A DNA stretch of 64,000 nt from Bradysia coprophila (Eukaryota > Arthropoda > Insecta > Diptera > Sciaridae), in NCBI RefSeq assembly GCF_014529535.1, contig NW_023503584.1, forward strand, positions 4,608,271-4,672,270, read 5' to 3'. The notes below the pieces were generated by a model. That model was given only the letters and a program-made list of their open reading frames with translations. It made no database searches and was not told the origin of the DNA. Of this stretch, positions 1-12,800 are shown in pieces (position 1 is the stretch's first letter; each line of letters starts with the position of its first letter). The position numbers and the translations under genes are program-made.

Positions 1-1797
1 TGGAAGAGTCGTTGTCTTATTGACCCACTCGAGGAACAGATGCCAATGTTGTGTGAACAGTTGGCCGAACGTTGTTGAATGAAGGCGGAAGTAGCCAGGA
101 AAACTTGAAAACGCAATTCTGTGCTACATTTGTGCTGGTAACATTGAGAAACTGGTGGAAATTTGGCCGAAACCGAAATACGCAGTGGTGATACGAATGC
201 AAAACTGTCACGGGACTTGCAAGAGTTGATCGAGGTCGTGATGATGTTGCAAAAGGCTATAGAATTACAGGCAGAAGTGTTGATGTTTCGGGCAAACTAG
301 CCACATATATGTCGAGATACGCAGGATTGTTAGCGGCTCAAGGGGCTCTTTCATCAGCTGTAACATATTTAAGTCCATCCGATGACGCCAATGTTGAGGA
401 TCTACGATCAAGACTTTATTATTCATTGGGATATAAGCAGGCTTATGCAACTCCAGCGCAATGAAACAACAATTCAATCAACAACGAATCAATTGAGACC
501 ACAACCGAGACATTCTCTGACGAATAATCAAGTTCCTATGCCTATTCAGCCAGCGTTCAATCCAAATTTACCCACACAAAATACTCCACCTACAATGCCG
601 GATTCAGGTGGTCAACCAACAATCCCACCGTGACGCAACAGTGGCCAAATTCACCTCCAGCCCAACAATGGAATAACTTCCATCAAGTTCAACCATCACC
701 ATTAGTGCCGAATCCAGTTCAGACGAAACCACCACAAATACCACCTTCTACAAACGATTTCACACAACAACCAAGCCCGGCCATCAAGCGTTGGATCACA
801 AGGCCTCGGCTCCACGTAATAAATATCTATTAGATCCATCGTTCAGTCGGGCCCAACGTACGGCCAATCGAACATGTACACACCGCCAATGAACAACAAT
901 TTTGGCAACAATTTCGGCCCAGCACCAGTACCCAATTTCGCTCCAACTAATCCGCCAATTCAGCAGAAATCAATTTATGCCATTCGTGCCAGCACCAAAC
1001 AAATAATAATTTTATGTCTGGCGTTCCACCGATTGAGTTGGCCCAACAGGCTATACCACAAAAAATCTCAACGCCACCGCCAGGATGGAACGATCCGCCA
1101 CCACTGAAGACGAAAAGTCAGGCGGTAAGTTCAACAGAGAAATTATTTCTAAAAATTATTTTTATTTCGATCGAAATGCAGTGAAGTAAAAGTTTATCTA
1201 TCCGTACAAACAATGAAGGTGCGTTGTACTCATGATAGCAGTATGTCTGCCGAACATGCTGGTACTAGAAAGTGGAATAAAATTTTAAAGTCTCATTCAA
1301 ATAAAAGCTCCAAAACCGATAAGGTATTTGAGTTTCGTAGGACTGTGATTGATTTTAGACTATTTTAAGATTGAGTTTTGTTTTTTTTTTTAAAGTTTCA
1401 CTGTTGACTGTTGAGAATGTTTCGGAACGGTTGAACATTACAACATTCATGGCGTAGACAAACTTTGACGAATTTTTCATTTTGTTGTTGAAGCGTTTGA
1501 TGGCGAAAATTCATTAGAAAAATTGCGTTTAAACGTCCGAATAACAAACACATACCCCAACATATTCGAAACCTTTTACAAACGGCTGGTGTAACTCGTT
1601 TTAATTATTGAGTGTGTTTCACAATAAATCTTTTACTTCGTTAGTTTACCTACATAAAACAGCAGCAGTTGGAGTTTTAGTTAATTTTATTCGTGGCTGT
1701 AGCTAGCAGATGACTAGCCGTTTTTAAAAGGTTTACTTGTTGACTTTTCTCTAACCCGCATCACAACGAAAAGGTGTTTACTGTGTGAGTTTACTAA
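1..1797 (+). pseudogene. Inverted partial copy of sec31 (exon 8 and intron 8)
   Basis: Read on the plus strand, this stretch repeats the reverse complement of about 3473-5290, which is sec31 exon 8 plus most of intron 8. The match includes non-coding intron sequence, so it arose at DNA level and not from mRNA. Many differences are single-base losses, often in short homopolymers. These break the reading frame into short pieces at 382-633, 630-833 and 874-1107, so it cannot encode Sec31. The match stops near 1797, where the sequence no longer follows the start of intron 8's other end. The left end lies outside the window. It may be a true inverted duplication or a fold-back assembly error built from low-quality reads. 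Confidence 0.85.
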
Positions 1798-2449
1798 CAC
1801 TCTATCAAGACTATTCTCACTCACGCGATGCCCTCCCCTCCCACGCCTCGCACACCCGTCACTGACCTCCACACCTCGCACACGCTAACTTCGCCCGCTC
1901 CCATATGACTCCACCCCCGACTTCCGCTGCCCGCGCTCCCACTCTGCACCATGCACACCCGTGAAACCGCACCTCCTCAGACAAACCGGCCGATTTATTA
2001 GAACCTGCTGATCTCATTGTGAAAGATTTACGAGAAAAATTAGTGGCATTGAGGCGTCGTATCCAACCAATCCATTGACGATAGACATGATTTCGAAATA
2101 TCAGTCTTCGTCTACTGTATAGTAGTAGTTCTCATTCCCCAAAGTACCACACACTGCTGCTTTGACGCTTACGTTTTTATTAAATCATATTATGATAACA
2201 GTAGATTTCCTTATTATCTAAAAAATATTAACACCAATTTACGAGTTCAGTTAAACGGCAAAACTCAAAAGTAATATTTCTTAAGGATAAATTAGCCCGA
2301 AGAAATCATAAATTTTTAATTTTTTCTCTCTTGTATTATTTTGGTATAATTGTTAAAATATGCGGATAATCAAAATAAAATTAGGTTTTTCTCTATCTCT
2401 TTCTCCCTTCTTCGTTTAAATATTTCTGCATTTAATTCCGTCGATTTTA
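1798..2449. other. Spacer of the sec31 palindrome, with a GC-rich island
   Basis: This segment joins the inverted copy to the sec31 stop codon. About 1820-1985 is strikingly C-rich and GC-rich, unlike the AT-rich surroundings, and repeats words such as CCTCGCACAC. Just after it, 1990-2078 reads as a short open stretch with the residues EPADLIVKDLREKLVAL, which I do not recognise. Positions 2100-2449 are AT-rich and would hold the sec31 3' UTR. AATAAA-like signals occur near 2370-2375 on the plus strand, but no clear minus-strand signal was fixed. Confidence 0.4.
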
Positions 2450-5400
2450 TTATCGTAAATAAACTTGCAATTGCAATGCAGACTGAAGTAGCACTTTAAT
2501 ACCCGGCATAAAACTAGCTATCTGAGCGAAATCGGATCCGGACACCATTTGCGTATGTAACCCAATGCCATTAGCGTAGTCGCCAATTTGAACTAGTTGG
2601 ACCAATTGATTTAGGGATGCTAGAGTGTTTGGCGTTAGCTGGAAATAAATGTGACACTCAGTTAAAGAGGAAAGTGACTGATCCACTGTTTTTAGGGCGA
2701 TACTTGTATTAGAAGGACAAATAGTTCGAAAGCTTTTTTTATTTACTAAATTGTAGCGTTTTACTAAGAGCAAGCAATAGAAACGTTTTATTTTGACCAT
2801 CCATCCAGGTTCCCTTAATTATTATCAAAAAGAAGAAAAGAAAACCTTTACTCACCCTATTCTCTCGCAACAGATCGTACAAACATTCCAGTCGCTTTGC
2901 TACATCATCAAACTTTCGTTTCGTTTGCTAAATTTACCAAAAAAAAGAAATTAATTTAGTTGAGTGAGCTGAGCATTTAGATACAACTCCAGGGCTTCGA
3001 ACTCAAGCACACTTACAGGATTCGTTGCTGCATTCACGCACTGCTGACGAAGTTCATTAAATACTGTTTGCATGTAAACATATTCCTCTGGCAACGGTTG
3101 TTTTTGCTTCGGTGGCTCCGGTGTAGCCGGCGTTTGTTGGGGCTGCTGCTGTTGGGGTTGTTGATTTTGATTATACATCGGTTGCGTTTGGAAATTTACC
3201 GGTTGCGTCTGAAATTGCTGATTTGGTTGCGGTTGCATTGGAAACGTTTGCGGTTGAGACGGTGTGAAGACTGATGGTGGTTGCTATGAAAATCGAACAA
3301 AATTTGTTAGTATTCGTGTGGTCTTGTGAAGAAAGATTTTGTTCAATTCAATACCTGGAAAGTTGCTTGCTGGTGTTGTGTCGGATCGTATAGGCCGTTT
3401 TGAGTCAGATCATTACCGAATGCTCCATTCGTTGGGTTCGTAGTAGGGTTCGGAGGCTAAAAATTGGAGTGGTTAGTAAACTCACACAGTAAAACCATTT
3501 TCGTTGTGATGCGGGTTAGAGAAAAGTCAACAAGTAAACCTTTTAAAAACGGCTAGTCATCTGCTAGCTACAGCCACGATAAAATTAACTAAAAACTCCA
3601 ACTGCTGCTGTTTTATGTAGGTAAACTAACGAAGTAAAAGATTTATTGTGAAACAACACTCAATAATTAAAACGAGTTACACCAGCCGTTTGTAAAAGGT
3701 TTCGAATATGTTGGGGTATGTGTTTGTTATTCGGACGTTTAAACGCAATTTTTCTAATGAATTTTCGCCATCAAACGTTCAACAACAAAATGAAAAATTC
3801 GTCAAAGTTTGTCTACGCCATGAATGTTGTAATGTTCAACCGTTCCGAAACATTCTCAAACAGTCAACAGTGAAACTTTAAAAACAAAAACAAAACTCAA
3901 TCTTAAAAATCAGTCTAAAATCAATCACAGTCCTACGAAACTCAAATACCTTATCGGTTTTGGAGCTTTTATTTGAATGAGACTTTAAAATTTTATTCCA
4001 CTTTCTAGTACCAGCATGTTCGGCAGACATACTGCTATCATGAGTACAACGCACCTTCATTGTTTGTACGGATAGATAAACTTTTACTTCACTGCATTTC
4101 GATCGAAATAAAAATAATTTTTAGAAATAATTTCTCTGTTGAACTTACCGCCTGACTTTTCGTCTTCAGTGGTGGCGGATCGTTCCATCCTGGCGGTGGC
4201 GTTGGATTTCTTTGTGGTATAGCCTGTTGGGCCAACTCAATCGGTGGAACGCCAGACATAAAATTATTATTTGTTTGTGCTGGCACGAATGGCATAAATT
4301 GATTCTGCTGAATTGGCGGATTAGTTGGAGCGAAATTGGGTACTGGTGCTGGGCCGAAATTGTTGCCAAAATTGTTGTTCATTGGCGGTGTGTACATGTT
4401 CGATTGGCCGTACGTTGGGCCCGACTGAACCGATGGATCTAATAGATATTTATTACGTGGAGCCGAGCCTTGTGATCCAACGCTTGATGGCCGGGCTGGT
4501 TGTTGTGTGAAATCGTTTGTAGAAGGTGGTATTTGTGGTGGTTTCGTCTGAACTGGATTCGGCACTAATGGTGATGGTTGAACTTGATGGAAGTTATTCC
4601 ATTGTTGGGCTGGAGGTGAATTTGGCCACTGTTGCGTCACCGGTGGGATTGTTGGTTGACCACTGAATCCGGCATTGTAGGGTGGAGTATTTTGTGTGGG
4701 TAAATTTGGATTGAACGCTGGCTGAATAGGCATAGGAACTTGATTATTCGTCAGAGAATGTCTCGGTTGTGGTCTCAATTGATTCGGTTGTTGATTGAAT
4801 TGTTGTTTCATTGGCGCTGGAGTTGCATAAGCCTGCTTATATCCCAATGAATAATAAAGTCTTGATCGTAGATCCTCAACATTGGCGTCATCGGATGGAC
4901 TTAAATATGTTACAGCTGATGAAAGAGCCCCTTGAGCCGCTAACAATCCTGCGTATCTCGACAATATGTCGGCTAGTTTGCCCGAAACATCAACACTTCT
5001 GCCCTGTAATTCTATAGCCTTTTGCAACATCATCACGACCTCGATCAACTCTTGCAAGTCCCGTGACAGTTTTGCATTCGTATCACCACTGCCGTATTTC
5101 GGTTTCGGCCAAATTTCCACCAGTTTCTCAATGTTACCAGCACAAATGTAGCACAGAATTGCGTTTTCAATGTTTTCCTGGCTACTTCCGCCTTCATTCA
5201 ACAAACGTTCGGCCAACTGTTCACACAACATTGGCATCTGTTCCCTCGAGTGGGTCAATATTGCCACCAAACACTCTTTCCACGAATCGATGGTGCATTG
5301 TGTAACCACACCCGACCAATCTTCGGTTACCAATGCAGATATGATATTAGACAGATATCCGTCGCTGTTTTTCAAATAGCGAAATTGGGTGCGAGCGAGT

Positions 5401-7593
5401 AATTCGGGTCCTCCTAGAGAAAGTAGACAGAGTTGTCAACCATTTCATTGACCATAAACTCATTGAAATATGTTATCGTTACCTGTTGTTGCTATAATGA
5501 TGGCATCAGCATGACGTCCCGCGTTCAAGCAAAGTTCAACGGCTGCTTCGACATCGCCACTCAACAATGCCTCACAAATTTGACCTTCTTCATCGTCTCC
5601 CGTTTTGATGCGGAAAGATAATTCTTTGCGGGCGATATCAGCTGCCATACTTTTGTGATCGGCAGCTATAGCATCAAAAACGGCATTGTTATCGTCGGAC
5701 TAAAAATGGAAAATATTTGAAAAATTAGCTGAGTGGGAACTGAGTCAATGAGTCAAATCTACTCACCTTATTCAGTTGCGACATACTATTACTAAGTTGA
5801 TCGACACTACTGTCAGAGACATTGTGGTACTTTCCATATTTCGCCTCCAAATCCTCGGCATTGTAACCTAAAATTGTTTTTTAGTCGAATGTTCGCATGA
5901 TGCATCCGATTGTCCATCGCTTACCCAATAAATTCAGCATTTCCGCTCTTGGATTAGCCTCGAAATTTGACTTTACAAAATACCAAATGAATCGACCGTG
6001 CTGATTTTCCACTTGGTTCGCTTTCTGAACACAATAGTCGGTATAATTACCGCCGGCTAATACTTCTTCCAACTTATTTGAACGATCCACCAATTCTTGT
6101 TCGGTTACGACTTGATTGATGGTCACTTTACCCGGATTACCCTGGTTGAATGTAATCAATTTACCACCAAACTGATGCACACAAAAGAAACGAAACAGAT
6201 TAGAAGTGCGGATCAGACAATGAAAAACACAAAATATTTACTCCAAATGATGCTCCGACGGGTGGTTTCATCCACACCGGTGGTGTTCTCAAATCGTTGT
6301 ATACTACCGGCGCTAGATTACTTTGTGGCACTGGAGCCTGAGCGAAAGTGTCCATGCCGGGAAATGAATCGGCGATTTTATTCGTCGTTTGCACTTGTTG
6401 CTGACTGCCACCGTTCAATGAATACAGTGAAACATTACCATCCAAACTGGAGCTGGTGATAAGAGCTGGATTTTTCGGACACCATTGTACATCCGAATAC
6501 CACTGAATGGTTGACGCTATTTCGGACTGAAATTCGTCACCCTAAAACACAGAACCTGTGAGTACAAGAGCGCAATTTATCGTTTAGAAATGTGTCGACA
6601 AACCTGTTCGGCATTAGGATTCCAGCAAACAATTTTATTGTCTTTGCCACAAGAAATCATCAGATTTAAATCTTTCGGGCACCAGGTTAAGCCCAAAACA
6701 CCGCGTTGATGCATTTGAATGGTCTGCAAATAGAAAGACAAAATATGTTCGCCATCGCTTTGCTGCTAAAGATCGATAAAATACCTTCGCCGGTGTGGTG
6801 GCATATCTTAAATCCCACAATTGGACGACGGGTGCTTGGTCATCTTCGGATGCCAACCATAATTGTGTAGCAATATCAGGATGCCATTGCAATGCTCGCC
6901 ATCTGACTCTGGACTGTGTATCGCTGAGCTTGATGATTGGCTCATTTTTGCGAAGATCCCATACGATACACCTTGAGCTAAATACTGACGCTAAAATGTG
7001 CTGCACCTGTCTGTTCCAAGCCACATTTTGAATATCCTCGAAGGGTTGTGTTTTCGTTCCGGGAGTCATCGGAGTTGTTGTATTGTTCAGATCCCATATT
7101 AAAATCTCCGATTCTGCAGCACCAGACGCAAGCAAATTTGATTGGAATGGATTAAAGTCCAGCGCACGTACAGGACCGACATGTTTGTCCTGCTTTGACA
7201 TCAATGATTCTTCGCCAGCCAACAATTTCGCAGCATTGTACACTTGAAGATGACCACTTTCACAACCGCCAACGATAACACCTTCCGGATATTGACCACC
7301 ATGTCCCAGCGGACTCCAAATGATTTTGTGAAAACTGTGGGAAGATTTTCATTTTACCATTTCCGTTCAAATACTAGTCATGTGCAAAGCATTTACGGAT
7401 AAGGACTGGCCTGTGATCCCTTCAATACCATATCATATCCAGGCTCGGCGAGATTAGGTGAGTAAATTTCAAGCACAGAATTTGATGATGTATCCAATTG
7501 TTGAGCCGCTGTACCGGCAGCCAACCAGATTGAATTTAATTGGGCTGGTGACCATGCCACATTCACGGTTTTCTGTAGTTCTTTTACCTTCAT
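2450..7593 (-). CDS. Sec31: Sec31, outer-coat subunit of COPII vesicles
   Basis: Sec31 pairs with Sec13 to form the outer cage of COPII vesicles at ER exit sites and stimulates Sar1 GTP hydrolysis via Sec23. Twelve exons: 7397-7593, 6785-7334, 6604-6723, 6242-6541, 5925-6171, 5767-5867, 5483-5699, 4149-5413, 3355-3456, 3017-3283, 2856-2927, 2450-2638. They sum to 3627 nt, or 1208 residues, close to the human protein. All introns are GT-AG. The N terminus (MKVKELQKTVNVAWSPA, then GTAAQQLD) is diagnostic of the family. Residues 1-370 form a WD40 propeller, followed by the helical ACE1 region that forms the edge of the cage. About 780-1090 is rich in Pro, Gln and Asn and should hold the Sec23-contacting segment. 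The conserved C-terminal helical domain starts near KRKFDDVAKRLECLYD. Intron 8 is the longest (about 690 nt) and forms part of an inverted repeat. Confidence 0.95.
3473..5290 (-). repeat. Right arm of the sec31 inverted repeat
   Basis: This is the intact arm that pairs with 1-1797. It covers the first half of intron 8 (from about 3473) and most of exon 8 (to about 5290). The unpaired loop between the arms, 1798-3472, holds exons 9-12 of the same gene. Confidence 0.8.
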
Positions 7594-8158
7594 TGTCGCC
7601 TTATCTCTATAACTGGATTAGGAATTACAGGATTAGCTAATTACGGAACAATTAGATGTCTTAAGCGAAATGTTGTGTAAAATTTCTGTCAACGTCAATG
7701 TCAGTTTGTGGTACGTTCTACGTGTAAATATAGGTCGTCGACAAATTGCTGTGTTAGTCGGTTGATGCAAACTAAATACAAAATTTACCGAACAAGATAA
7801 TTACTTCGAAAATGAAAATATTTCGAAGAAAATACACAAATTTTGTAGAAAAACAAACACGCAGCGGATTATTGTAAAAATCTAACGTCAATGCTTCCAA
7901 CGTGGCAGTACTGCGGTTGCTTATAAATTTTCTGTCAAATTTTTGTTTTGATTATTTCGTGACATTTGAACATTCATAAACATTCAGTAGGAGAATGTAG
8001 CCATTTCCAACAATCTAGCCTTTTACATTTTCCCAACTTCTGCCCCTTTCAAAGATTTTTTTTAGTCTTGAAAAAAGATTTGATCCAAAGGCATACGAAT
8101 TGTCAAATTTCATCTACAAGGCAAGTGTAATAAGCGAAATTCAGATGATAATAATAAT
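7594..8158. other. Intergenic, upstream of sec31
   Basis: This AT-rich stretch lies upstream of the sec31 start codon and should hold its promoter and 5' UTR. I see no gene and no clear TATA box. Confidence 0.4.
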
Positions 8159-8340
8159 GTTTAAGGAGAGCGAAAACCAGTTAAATTTAATTGGTCTCGG
8201 GGTCAGCTGTCAAATATTCATCAATGAAAAAAGAAATTGATAGTTGAGTCCAGTTTAAATTTGTATGTGATTTTTCTCATTTTGACGTGTGACCCCGAGA
8301 CCAGTTTAAACAAAGTGGTCAAAAATCGCTCTCCTTAAAC
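8159..8340. mobile_element. MITE with about 45-bp terminal inverted repeats
   Basis: The left end GTTTAAGGAGAGCG is mirrored by CGCTCTCCTTAAAC at the right end. The arms also share an inner block around GGTCTCGGGGTCA / TGACCCCGAGACC. The element is 182 bp and non-coding. Its tips resemble those of the element at 8426-8593. Confidence 0.75.
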
Positions 8341-8425
8341 ACTGTAGTGTTTAAGCAGGAGAGTTTTTGAAAAATAGGACCAAAACACGTTTTCAATGCC
8401 TCGTTTGTTTTGAGCATAAACATCG

Positions 8426-8593
8426 TATACAGTGTTCAAAGAGAGTTCTCATTTTGACATATCACCCATCGAGATCAGTTGAATTAACTGGTTTTTTCCC
8501 CTTTTTACATACAAACTTTGACGTATCACCCATCGAGATCAGTTAATTTAACTGGTTTTTTCCCCTATTTTTACGCTCTTTGAACACTGTATA
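8426..8593. mobile_element. Second MITE, with TA-flanked tips
   Basis: TACAGTGTTCAAAGAG at the left is mirrored by CTCTTTGAACACTGTA at the right, which suggests a TA target duplication of Tc1/mariner type. Inside are two direct copies, period about 62 bp, of a block with TATCACCCATCGAGATCAGT and an AACTGGTTTTTTCCCC tail (about 8455-8518 and 8517-8567). Confidence 0.7.
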
Positions 8594-8698
8594 GACTGTT
8601 ATGATCAGATGACGGTTAAGAGCGAGAAAACAAAAGACTAGTATGTTACATTTTATTTATTACAAAACGTTTTTTTTTTTCACAAGAAATACAAGCGT

Positions 8699-9163
8699 TT
8701 ACAAAATATAAAATATCTCGTTCATATTTTCGGACGTATCGAATGTAGCCATTACACTCGCAGCATTGTTTCTTTGAATGGCAAAACTTATCCGTTGTTT
8801 TAGATACGCCTTTGATTTTCTTTCTGCCGTTGCTTGTGATATTTTTTTGCCGAGTTTGTCGATGAAATCTATCGCTTCTAAACACCAAACCCCCAAAGTT
8901 TCCACAGCAAATGGAAGGATCAAGAAGTTCTGCTCCAGTAGTACTTTGTATTTTCGATGTTTATTTTTTGCTGCTAATTCTGCGACCAAAATATTTCTTT
9001 CTTTTTTATCATAACACTCTATAGAAAAGAAGCTAATTTTCAGAAAGAAATTCACACAAACAAAAATTGGCTTGAGTGAGGAGTGAAGACTGCCCCAATA
9101 GGTTTGTTCCAAGTATCTGTAAACACGAATTTTGATTAGCCGAAAGAACACGATTTCATCCAC
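8699..9163 (-). pseudogene. Retroelement fragment, C-terminal part of a reverse-transcriptase-like protein
   Basis: The minus strand keeps a 154-codon open frame. The part with ERNILVAELAAKNKHRKYK, then FAVETLGVWCLEAIDFI, and ending in QRISFAIQRNNAASVMATF resembles the tail that follows the polymerase domain in some non-LTR retroelement proteins found in invertebrates. No polymerase motifs are present, so it is a fragment. The N-terminal part (KIRVYRYLEQTY) recurs in another copy near 57150-57243, so the two sites share a dispersed repeat. The family call is from memory. Confidence 0.4.
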
Positions 9164-9841
9164 AGAGATCGGTTTTCATACAAATATTGATAAGGTTATG
9201 TCTATGAAATTTGACAGAAGTTTGAAAAATTCGTATGACCTTGGAACGATTAAACAAAAATTATCTAAAAATTCTTCATTTTCTCGTATACGGACCAAAA
9301 TAAACATTGCATAATCTGAAATATGATGGCAACACTGCTCCAAAATTACGTTTGACAGACGTCGTAATGACATTTGGCTTTTTCCTCTGCTGATGTCCCA
9401 AAAATATCTTTTGTTAAATTTTCAAACTGAACAATCGCGAGAAAAATAACCCGAAGGTCTACCTAAAGTCTAGCATCAACCTTTCAGTCCATCTGTAGAG
9501 AACCCGGCTTCCCACCAGCCCTCGATTCGCATTGTGAAGTGCATTGTTTTCATTTTCCACCAAAAGTTAAATTTGTGCGTGAAGTTAGTAGTAAAAAATT
9601 GGTCATTGAAAAGGGAGGACGCGAAGTTGGTCGGAAGGAAGATGGCAGGTATTATGCAAAGTTTACATTGGATTTTATAGCGGTTACAGCGCCGAACCGA
9701 ATATTGCCGTTAATTTTAAATGATTTTCATTATTACGTTATCGATCAAAATAAATGATGTGATCTGACTCATGTGGTGTTACCTGTGCAACGAAATCCAT
9801 GTTAAAACTGCTAATGAAGCTGTTGTTGTTTATACCGCGAT

Positions 9842-12800
9842 ATGCTTGTCGTTTTTAAAAGGACACTCATTGTGTTTAAGGGACGAGACGTCCTACTATA
9901 TTTACGTGAATTAAGTCTTCCTTGTACAGAACACAGCCCTCTGACCCAACATTATTCTAATATCAAAATAATTGACAACAAATCTCTTTTAGGAAAACAA
10001 AGGCAATCGAATGTAGTCGTTCTTGAAGACAACGATGACGAAATGTACACTGAGGTTGTTTATTTGGACGATCCTTTGGACGACAATGTGCAAAGAGACG
10101 AGGCCAGTGAAGATGACGCGGACGAGTTTTATTGCAGCACGTGTGAAATCAACATTTCGTCCGTAGAAGAACACATTGAGCAGTTTCATTACGGCGAAAA
10201 GATTGTGGTCGAGGTATATGCCCAGCTAACTTTCTGACACACTTTTCATCGTGACATGAACCCCATATTCTTACTTATATTGCAGGTTCCCGAATCTCCG
10301 AATCCACTCGAGTTTGTCAAACTTGAACCGGGTATCGACATAACTGACGAAGAGGCCGATGATACTGAACCGAAGAAGGTGAGTGCATCTTTCACTATTC
10401 TCGAACTACTGAGCTGAAGGAAAATTCGAATTTTAGATTGTTGCTAAATCTGTTCCAAAAAAATTAATTGTTGCGCCGAGTTCAGTTCAACGTCATAAGT
10501 GCAAACAGTGTGCGGCCTCATTTCCATCTATTAAATCGTTGTCCGCTCACATGCGTGTACACAAACTCAGCATTACAGCGAAAGTTGTTAAAGAGTCCAG
10601 CTCTGCGCCTCTCATTAAACAGGAAGTCCCCGTTTCAGTAGAAGAGCCAGAGACAGGGCCAGAGCCACTGCAACAGTGGATTTGCAACATCTGTAACACG
10701 GAATTTTCGTCATTGAAAAGTCTTAAGTATGAAACGAACATCGTCGGACAATTTTCTTAATTTTAAACTGTCCGATTTCGAATTCGCTTAAAGATTACAT
10801 GGACGAATGCACAATCCCATTAAGCAACGAACGTTTGAAGAAACTGCCGGAAACGAAATGAAATTTCTTAAAAGCACCACGTCAACGTCATCGGAAATGT
10901 TTTACTGTAGTCTATGCGACAAAAGGTTGGTATGCCGGAAATGGCGAAATCTTTCAAGTTTTGAAAATTCAAATTTTTAAATTTCTTTTCCATTCAGTTA
11001 CAACGTTTCGTTGAAGGAAATGCACGATAAAATGCATAGTCGGTATGTATGACCATGCGTCTGGTCATTAGACTCTAGTGGGTCTAATTTTTTTTTTTTC
11101 GCAAGCGTTTTTAATTGCTTCCAAGTCTGAATAGCCGAACATTTTCTAACATAAAAAATGACTTTCAACGGCTTTAGCGCAGAGAATTTCATGTGCGTGC
11201 AGTGCAACAGACAGTTCACTGACGCCGAACATTTGGATCTACATCTTAGGGCACACAATGATGCAAGAGTTGTAAGTATCCCATCGTCACAATGCAACGG
11301 TAAACAAAGAAAATAATTTTTGCCGTTCCTCCAGATACAAACCAAAGCTGAGCTTCGGAACATTCGTCTTCCGTACGCCTGCCAGTACTGCAGTAAGGAA
11401 TTTGCAAGACCGCACGAGAAAGTCAAACACGAACGCATTCATACGGGGGAGAAGGTAAAATATTGCGACTGCTATCTGTTTCGTCTGGATATTTGTTTTG
11501 ATCTAAAAATACATCGTTTTCAGCCATACTCCTGTGAAGTTTGTGGTAAAACGTTTAGAGTTGCGTACTGTTTAACGCTACACATGAGAACTCATACGGA
11601 TGCCAGGTTTGTAGGATAATAGTTGCTGTAGGAGAATGTGGTAAAATGTTCAATTTTCTTTATCTTTAGGCCATTCGTTTGCGCGCAGTGTAACAAAAGG
11701 TAAGAATTACAGTTCATAGTGTGCAGAAGTAACGATTCCTTCACGTTATTTTGTTTCAGATTCAAGTCGAACTCGGTATACAATCATCACTTGCTAACCC
11801 ATTCGAATGTTCGAGGTTTGTCACCGCACTGAAAAATAGGATCATATAGATTTCGCTTAATGTTCCTAAAATCACTTTCTAGCCTATCAATGTCCATACT
11901 GTACGAAGTCATTCAAGACGTCCGTTCAATTATCGGGTCACAAAAACAGCCACACGAAACCCTTCTCTTGCACTGAATGTAATCGTCCTTTCGCCACGTT
12001 GGTAAGGATGAAATTTACTTTGTAAAGCATTTTATCCGGTGACCGGCAAATGTTCTTTCAGTATGCCGTCAAAATTCATATGCAGTCACATCAAAAGACC
12101 AATCACAGTTTGAAACACGCTTGTGATATATGTGGCGCAACTTATGCAAGAGGATTCGCTTTGAAGGACCACATTAAGGAACAACATGGTGGAGTCAGTG
12201 AAGACATGGCGCAGGTGAGTCGTTGTCTATTAGCTCGTTATGACGAACAGTTTTTGAATTTCTCTGCTTTCACCTGAGATCAAGTTACATTACCTAAGAT
12301 GAATAATGTTTGGTCTGACACCTTCGCTGAGCGCTAGAAGTGCGCATACGAGGGTATGCCTGCCTGCATGCATAGAGAAATCCAATTGGGACTAAATGAA
12401 TATAAAATAACAATTTTCGTCGGAAGGCCAGTGCTTATCATGGTGCCTATTTTTGCAAATTTTAGTTCTGAAAATTCCGAAAAAAATCTAAAAATCTAAG
12501 AACTAAAATCCCCGAAATTAGGCCCAGACACAACAGGACTTTCAATGAAAATGTTGTGGTCACGTTTTTATCCTATCAGACAATTTTTATTAATTATTTG
12601 GAATACCTTCATTTTGACTCCAACTTAGTTTCTCAGCGATGCAGGCTGACTGAGCTGTATAGCTGTACGGCGCCTATTTTTGTTAATATCTTTCTAGCGC
12701 TCAAGAAGAAAAATGCAGAAATGACTTTTCTCATCTTTGACACTGTAGCAAGACGGTATAGGCTTTAAGAACGTAGACTCTCGGCCTGTAACAAGTTTAA

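Noticed and set aside
3068-3274. Plus-strand open frame rich in Leu and Arg
   Set aside because: It is the antisense of the Gln/Pro-rich sec31 exon 10.
4166-4369. Minus-strand frame overlapping sec31 exon 8
   Set aside because: A shifted frame within an exon whose correct frame is certain.
9539-9757. 72-codon plus-strand frame before the zinc-finger gene
   Set aside because: No recognisable domain and no splice that joins it in frame; more likely leader sequence.
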